Source: Mesodorylaimus sp. YZB2_4
Taxonomy: Eukaryota > Nematoda > Enoplea > Dorylaimida > Dorylaimidae
Assembly: GCA_030248295.1 (NCBI GenBank)
Contig: JASANH010000183.1
Span: forward strand, 905,619 to 969,618
Reading direction: 5' to 3'
Length of the DNA stretch: 64,000 nt
The notes beneath the pieces are model-generated. The model did no database searches and had not been told where the DNA came from. It worked only from the letters and a program-made list of their open reading frames with translations. A program made the position numbers and the translations under genes. This document shows positions 60,115 through 64,000 of the stretch, in pieces (positions within the stretch are counted from its first letter, which is position 1; each line of letters begins with the position of its first letter).

Positions 60115-61549
60115 GGACCAACTAACAGCATTCGTTTAATAAATTCAGGCAGACTCCGTCGCACTAGCAACAGAGCCCTATACCTGAACATGTATCGGCT
60201 GGCTGCCAAGTTGCTGGGACGATAAACAGATCACGCAAAGGAGAACAAGAGGGTTCTCAAGATCATTAATCCGATGCCAGCCGCTTATAATGCCTCGCCA
60301 GTAGGTACAAATGCAAGTACACTCGACAATGTAACCATTCGGCACTTTCTATAAGCAGGTGCGATTGTTTGAAAGGGATCAGGGATATACATATGGAGCT
60401 ATAAGGTGTTGACCCATGGTAACAAGTACTGTCAGCAGAATCGATAGAAAAGGTGCACAGGAAATCAGCAAATTAATTAGTGGTAACCAGTGAAATTCAA
60501 CAATTCTGTTCTTGTGGCCGAAATGAGTTTATCAGTCTTGTTGTTAGGTTTGCGTGTCTCCTGGCTTCAACTTCGTTAGGGAAGTTGGTTTGACATTGTC
60601 AACTGGTTTTTCTGATGGTTTCTTTCCTCACATGCGTTGTGGCCATTTCTATTCTTGTTTAATATCGCTTTCGAAATACAACCAGTAATGAATAGGCCGA
60701 CGATTTTTCTATGACTTGCTTAGGGCCATTGCTCCAGTAGGTCGCGTGCAGTGCCCTGCATGGCGCACTTAAAATATTTTCTCTTCCCACACTTGGTCAC
60801 GCGTTTTTACCTAAGATTTGTAATATCTCTGCCCTTAGACGCTGTGTGCGTGTAAACATGGGTCTTCACCTTTTTATTTGCATATTACATAGTAGCAAGA
60901 ATAATGCGGATTTGAGGCAGCCGATCTTAAAATGTGCAGTAAATTGATGCTGTTTGATCTTGGATACAAAGGCGTAACCAGCAGTAGAAGGTCGCGATAT
61001 GAGGAATCACGATTTGAGCGGGAGGGGCTCTCGCAGATGCGAGCTGCTAGTAAGCACAAGTTTTGTGCTACTGTAGTTTCCAAGATCGCTCCTTATAACG
61101 AAAGAACTTGCTTTCCGGCATAGCGGTTACAATTAATTGGTTGAGACTTCAAAATAAAGGATCTGGTTGATTTAGTTATACTAACGTTGAGGTTGCTGGT
61201 GATGCCTCACGAATTGTTCCCTCACATTATGCACCCGCACCTAAATGCCCTTCGCCCCTTTGGTATCGCTCAGCGGGGCTCTACATACAGTACATGGATA
61301 CTCTGGTGACGAAGGACGGGTATAAGTTGTATCTCGCGTAAACCTATCATTGCTGCCATCCGACGATCAGAGCGCCCTCTTATAGGCACCGTCAATAGCA
61401 AGGTCTCTGAAGTATACAGCGCAAATGTGAGTCATTTACATTATCTGACGATAAGTCCTACCACTATACACATGTACTGTACAAGTCGCACATATGTGAC
61501 TAGCGGTCGGATATATGTACTTATTACAGAAGCTTTTTCAATATGTCCC

Positions 61550-61612
61550 TTCACCCTCGAGTGCGCATACCTGCGTTTGGTGATGTGCTAAAACATGAAC
61601 ATGGGTTCTTTC
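61550..61612 (+). mobile_element. SINE-1 3' tail fragment (right arm)
   Basis: CCTTCACCCTCGAGTGCGCATACC..GCGTTTGGTGATGTG..AAAACATGAACATG mirrors 54009-54075. Confidence 0.75.
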
Positions 61613-61614
61613 AG

Positions 61615-62520
61615 CACTTGAACAATGTCAGCCCGATGAAAATGTCTTCAATGATCTATGTACGGTTCAACTTAAGGGGTAATGGAAGGAGGGTTTTGTT
61701 ATTTCTTACTAGCAGGTAGCTCCTCTGGCAGACTTTAGAGCGAGTGCATGGCCCTGTGCACGACCTATGGGGCAACAGCGGCCCATATACACTCGAAGGC
61801 AGAATTTGACGCGGTGAAGGCTTACTTGAAAGTGAGTAATGAAGCTACAGATTAGAAAGTACCTTAGTTTCGCGTGCTAATTGTACATTGCTTTTTCAAG
61901 ACGCTCGTTTCGGCTGGCAGTGCCACGGATTATCGGCTGCTTTCGTTATTACGACGCTGTTAGCGCAGCGCTCCCACGAAAGGGCCTATGATGTCAAGCA
62001 CAACAAAATGGTTCGATCATACCGATCCAACATTAATTATCAGCGCTATAAGTACGTAGGCTCGAAGCCACCAATGCGATTATACGGGCGGCTTGACCAA
62101 TCCGAAGCGATATTTATGCATGTACGAAGGCAATGCAAGTATCATAGCCGATTGGGAAGAGAGTAGTAAAATGTTCGTTCTCTTCTGTCAGCTTACCAGT
62201 AAGTCTTAATCTGACGCCCCTTATCGCCAATGCACATAAAGCCTCCTTCTGCAGACCTAGCCCAAAGCTATACGCTGACCAACACATGCATCACTGAGAC
62301 ACCCATCGTAACAGCGACCTCCTCCGACATCAGCGCATGCACAGAGTTCTGTTCGCAGCGCCCGTGGTGTCGCAGTTTCAACTTCGTCATGAATGCAGCA
62401 CAGCCATCGAATAGCCAATGCAAATTTTTCACTTGGTCACCATTGGACAATCAATGTTCTGGAACGGCCTGCCCAAAAAAGGGATGGAACGATACGTGCT
62501 ATCATTATAATTATTATTGA
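61615..62520 (+). pseudogene. Right-arm copy of pseudogene B (B')
   Basis: Exons correspond at 61615-61831, 61901-62198 and 62255-62520, each the same length as in the left arm. The stop after the QLKG position and the TAG replacing LWGD are both present, so the disabling changes are shared with the left copy. Confidence 0.85.
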
Positions 62521-63233
62521 CTTTTGCAGTATCTGCGGCCAGCATCAGTGAGAAGCGACTTTTTGGTCACGTGTATAAGCAGCTGCGTATTGTATTATCT
62601 GTTTTCTTTGGAAATGTACACGCGATCTATGCGGCAACGTGGAGGGCGTGTATATTCCCGAAGAAAACCGGTTGTAGTTGTGTCCATCTTGACGATAATT
62701 TTGACCTTCCTCACATGCGCAGGGTAGGCATTGGTTTTTCAATGGACAATGCATGGACAAGAATGAAGTTGGTGGTGTGGAGCAAGAGTGCGGGAAATAT
62801 TGACTGTCGGTCATGGTTTACCGTACAACACAAGTCAAACGATGTACACTCCTTCGTCTTCGTCATGTAGACAGGCGGGGCAATCGGATATTCGTCAGAC
62901 ACTCCCCGTAAATTTGTTTCAAATGGAACTGGCTGCCTCCATGCGCATAAACAATAAGCTGGGCCGTGGTAACAAGGCCCTGTCAACAAAACTCGTACAA
63001 GTTTTAGAAAAGGCGATAAGAAATTATTCAAATCTATTCTTTTGTACATCCAGGGCTGGCCATGTGTTTTACAGGAGACATGGCAATGGCACAGGTCGAT
63101 AATTGCTTATATGTCCATTCAAGGCAAAATCCGTTAGTTCCAGTCCACTTACGGGTACATCACAAAACCTGTCGTATTTAGCTAACAAGACTTTATGTAG
63201 CTAATAGATTTGCCATTTTCAACCGGTTTTCAA

Positions 63234-63977
63234 ATGCTCTCTCAATATTTTGTCTGGTTTGCTGCCATTTCTGTCCTTTCGGGATATCATTGTCAGATCA
63301 CAACGGCGCCAAGTAAGGAAGCATACTATATTTCCTTCAATTAATACTCCTCAACGTCAGGTGCAGTGTCTAATGCAGGATAATCGCGCGTTTGGGAAAG
63401 ACCATCTTTTCTAGAAGGGTTAGGACTGATAAGTTGTCTGTTTATTGACACTTCGATATATAATCCAGAAAACCTGTCCAAAAGTAAGAGATTCAGTTTT
63501 GAAAAATTTCACGCTTTATTCAAAATCTGTGCTCTCTTTTTATACACACTAGTGTGACAGTGGCAAGGTTCTTCTGCCTGATTACTAGAATTCAAGATTT
63601 GCTACACAAAATTTTAAAATTTCACCGCATAGAGCACATGTCCAAGCAACGTTCGTACAGCTCGCATTAATAACTCAGATACGCTAAGATCTTCCCTCCA
63701 CCCTTATCAAAGTTCACCCCCTTGTGAAATACACAGTTCATGTGACTCCATGGCTGCTTCAGCAACTGAACAATCTACCGACAAAGCTTGTCTTCAGCGA
63801 TTACTGTGTGACTCAACTTCAAGGCGTGATCGAAGGAGGGCGTTGTTATTTCTTACCAGCAGGCAACTCCCCTGGACGACTTTGGGCGACTGCATGGCCC
63901 TGTGCCAAAGTTATGGGGCAACGGTGGCCCATATACACTCGGAGGTAGAATTGAGTACAGTGAACGCTTACTTGAAG
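63234..63977 (+). pseudogene. Right-arm copy of gene C, first two exons only, frameshifted (C')
   Basis: Exon 1 is 63234-63312, the same signal peptide with one Tyr-to-Phe-type change. Exon 2 is 63763-63977, 215 nt against 218 in gene C. Net deletions of 2 nt near the Cys-Tyr-Pro segment and 1 nt in the GGGG run shift the frame over most of the CTLD half. The remaining exons lie beyond the window. Confidence 0.75.
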
Positions 63978-64000
63978 GTAAGTCAGACGAGGTCTCAAGA

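Larger units (their letters stand above)
58249..64000. repeat. Right arm of the large inverted repeat, running off the window
   Basis: Mirror of 51617-57387. Relative to the left arm it has several one-base deletions, for example in the signal-peptide exon of A' (CTTTTCAAAG to CTTTTAAAG), in A' exon 2 (AACTCTCCTGG to AACTTCCTGG) and in C' exon 2 (TTTGGGGCG to TTTGGGCG). There are few substitutions. Confidence 0.95.

Overview
The window looks like nuclear DNA of an invertebrate animal. Protein-coding sequence is split into short exons with GT-AG introns from 57 bp to about 7 kb. The recognisable proteins are animal ones: TMEM127, mitochondrial 4-hydroxy-2-oxoglutarate aldolase, a TNF-receptor-like receptor, a PHD-PHD-SAM chromatin protein and C-type-lectin/PAN secreted proteins. 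Much of the rest is tRNA-derived SINEs, a LINE fragment, MITE-like elements and long poly-C/poly-G runs. I cannot name the phylum from sequence alone. All exon models were assembled by eye from splice sites, reading phase and family similarity.

Layout: (1) 146-1997, minus strand: three exons of a single-pass membrane protein that runs off the left edge. (2) 5057-16723, minus: six-exon gene (599 aa) with an N-terminal possible winged-helix region, tandem PHD fingers and a C-terminal SAM domain. Its introns are full of dispersed repeats. (3) 16724-24347: a gene-poor repeat block with a non-LTR retrotransposon fragment split by a SINE and several copies of a second SINE. (4) 24348-30425, minus: five-exon TNFR-superfamily-like receptor (476 aa). 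(5) 30426-37679: mostly non-coding, with two unassigned exons, a fold-back repeat and an element with terminal inverted repeats of about 100 bp. (6) 37680-42171, minus: TMEM127 (371 aa, five exons), with a strong 69-nt hairpin about 400 bp upstream. (7) 43890-48754, minus: HOGA1 (358 aa, seven exons). (8) 50769-64000: a cluster of CTLD+PAN secreted-protein genes arranged in a very large inverted repeat. Arms are 51617-57387 and 58249-64000, with a spacer of about 860 bp.

The left arm carries two intact genes (286 and 281 aa) flanking a pseudogene. The right arm carries mirrored copies of all three, with private single-base deletions in the copies of the intact genes. The pseudogene lesions are shared by both arms, so pseudogenisation preceded the inverted duplication, unless the right arm is an assembly artefact. 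Every gene outside the right arm is on the minus strand. I see no functional pathway that joins the neighbouring genes.
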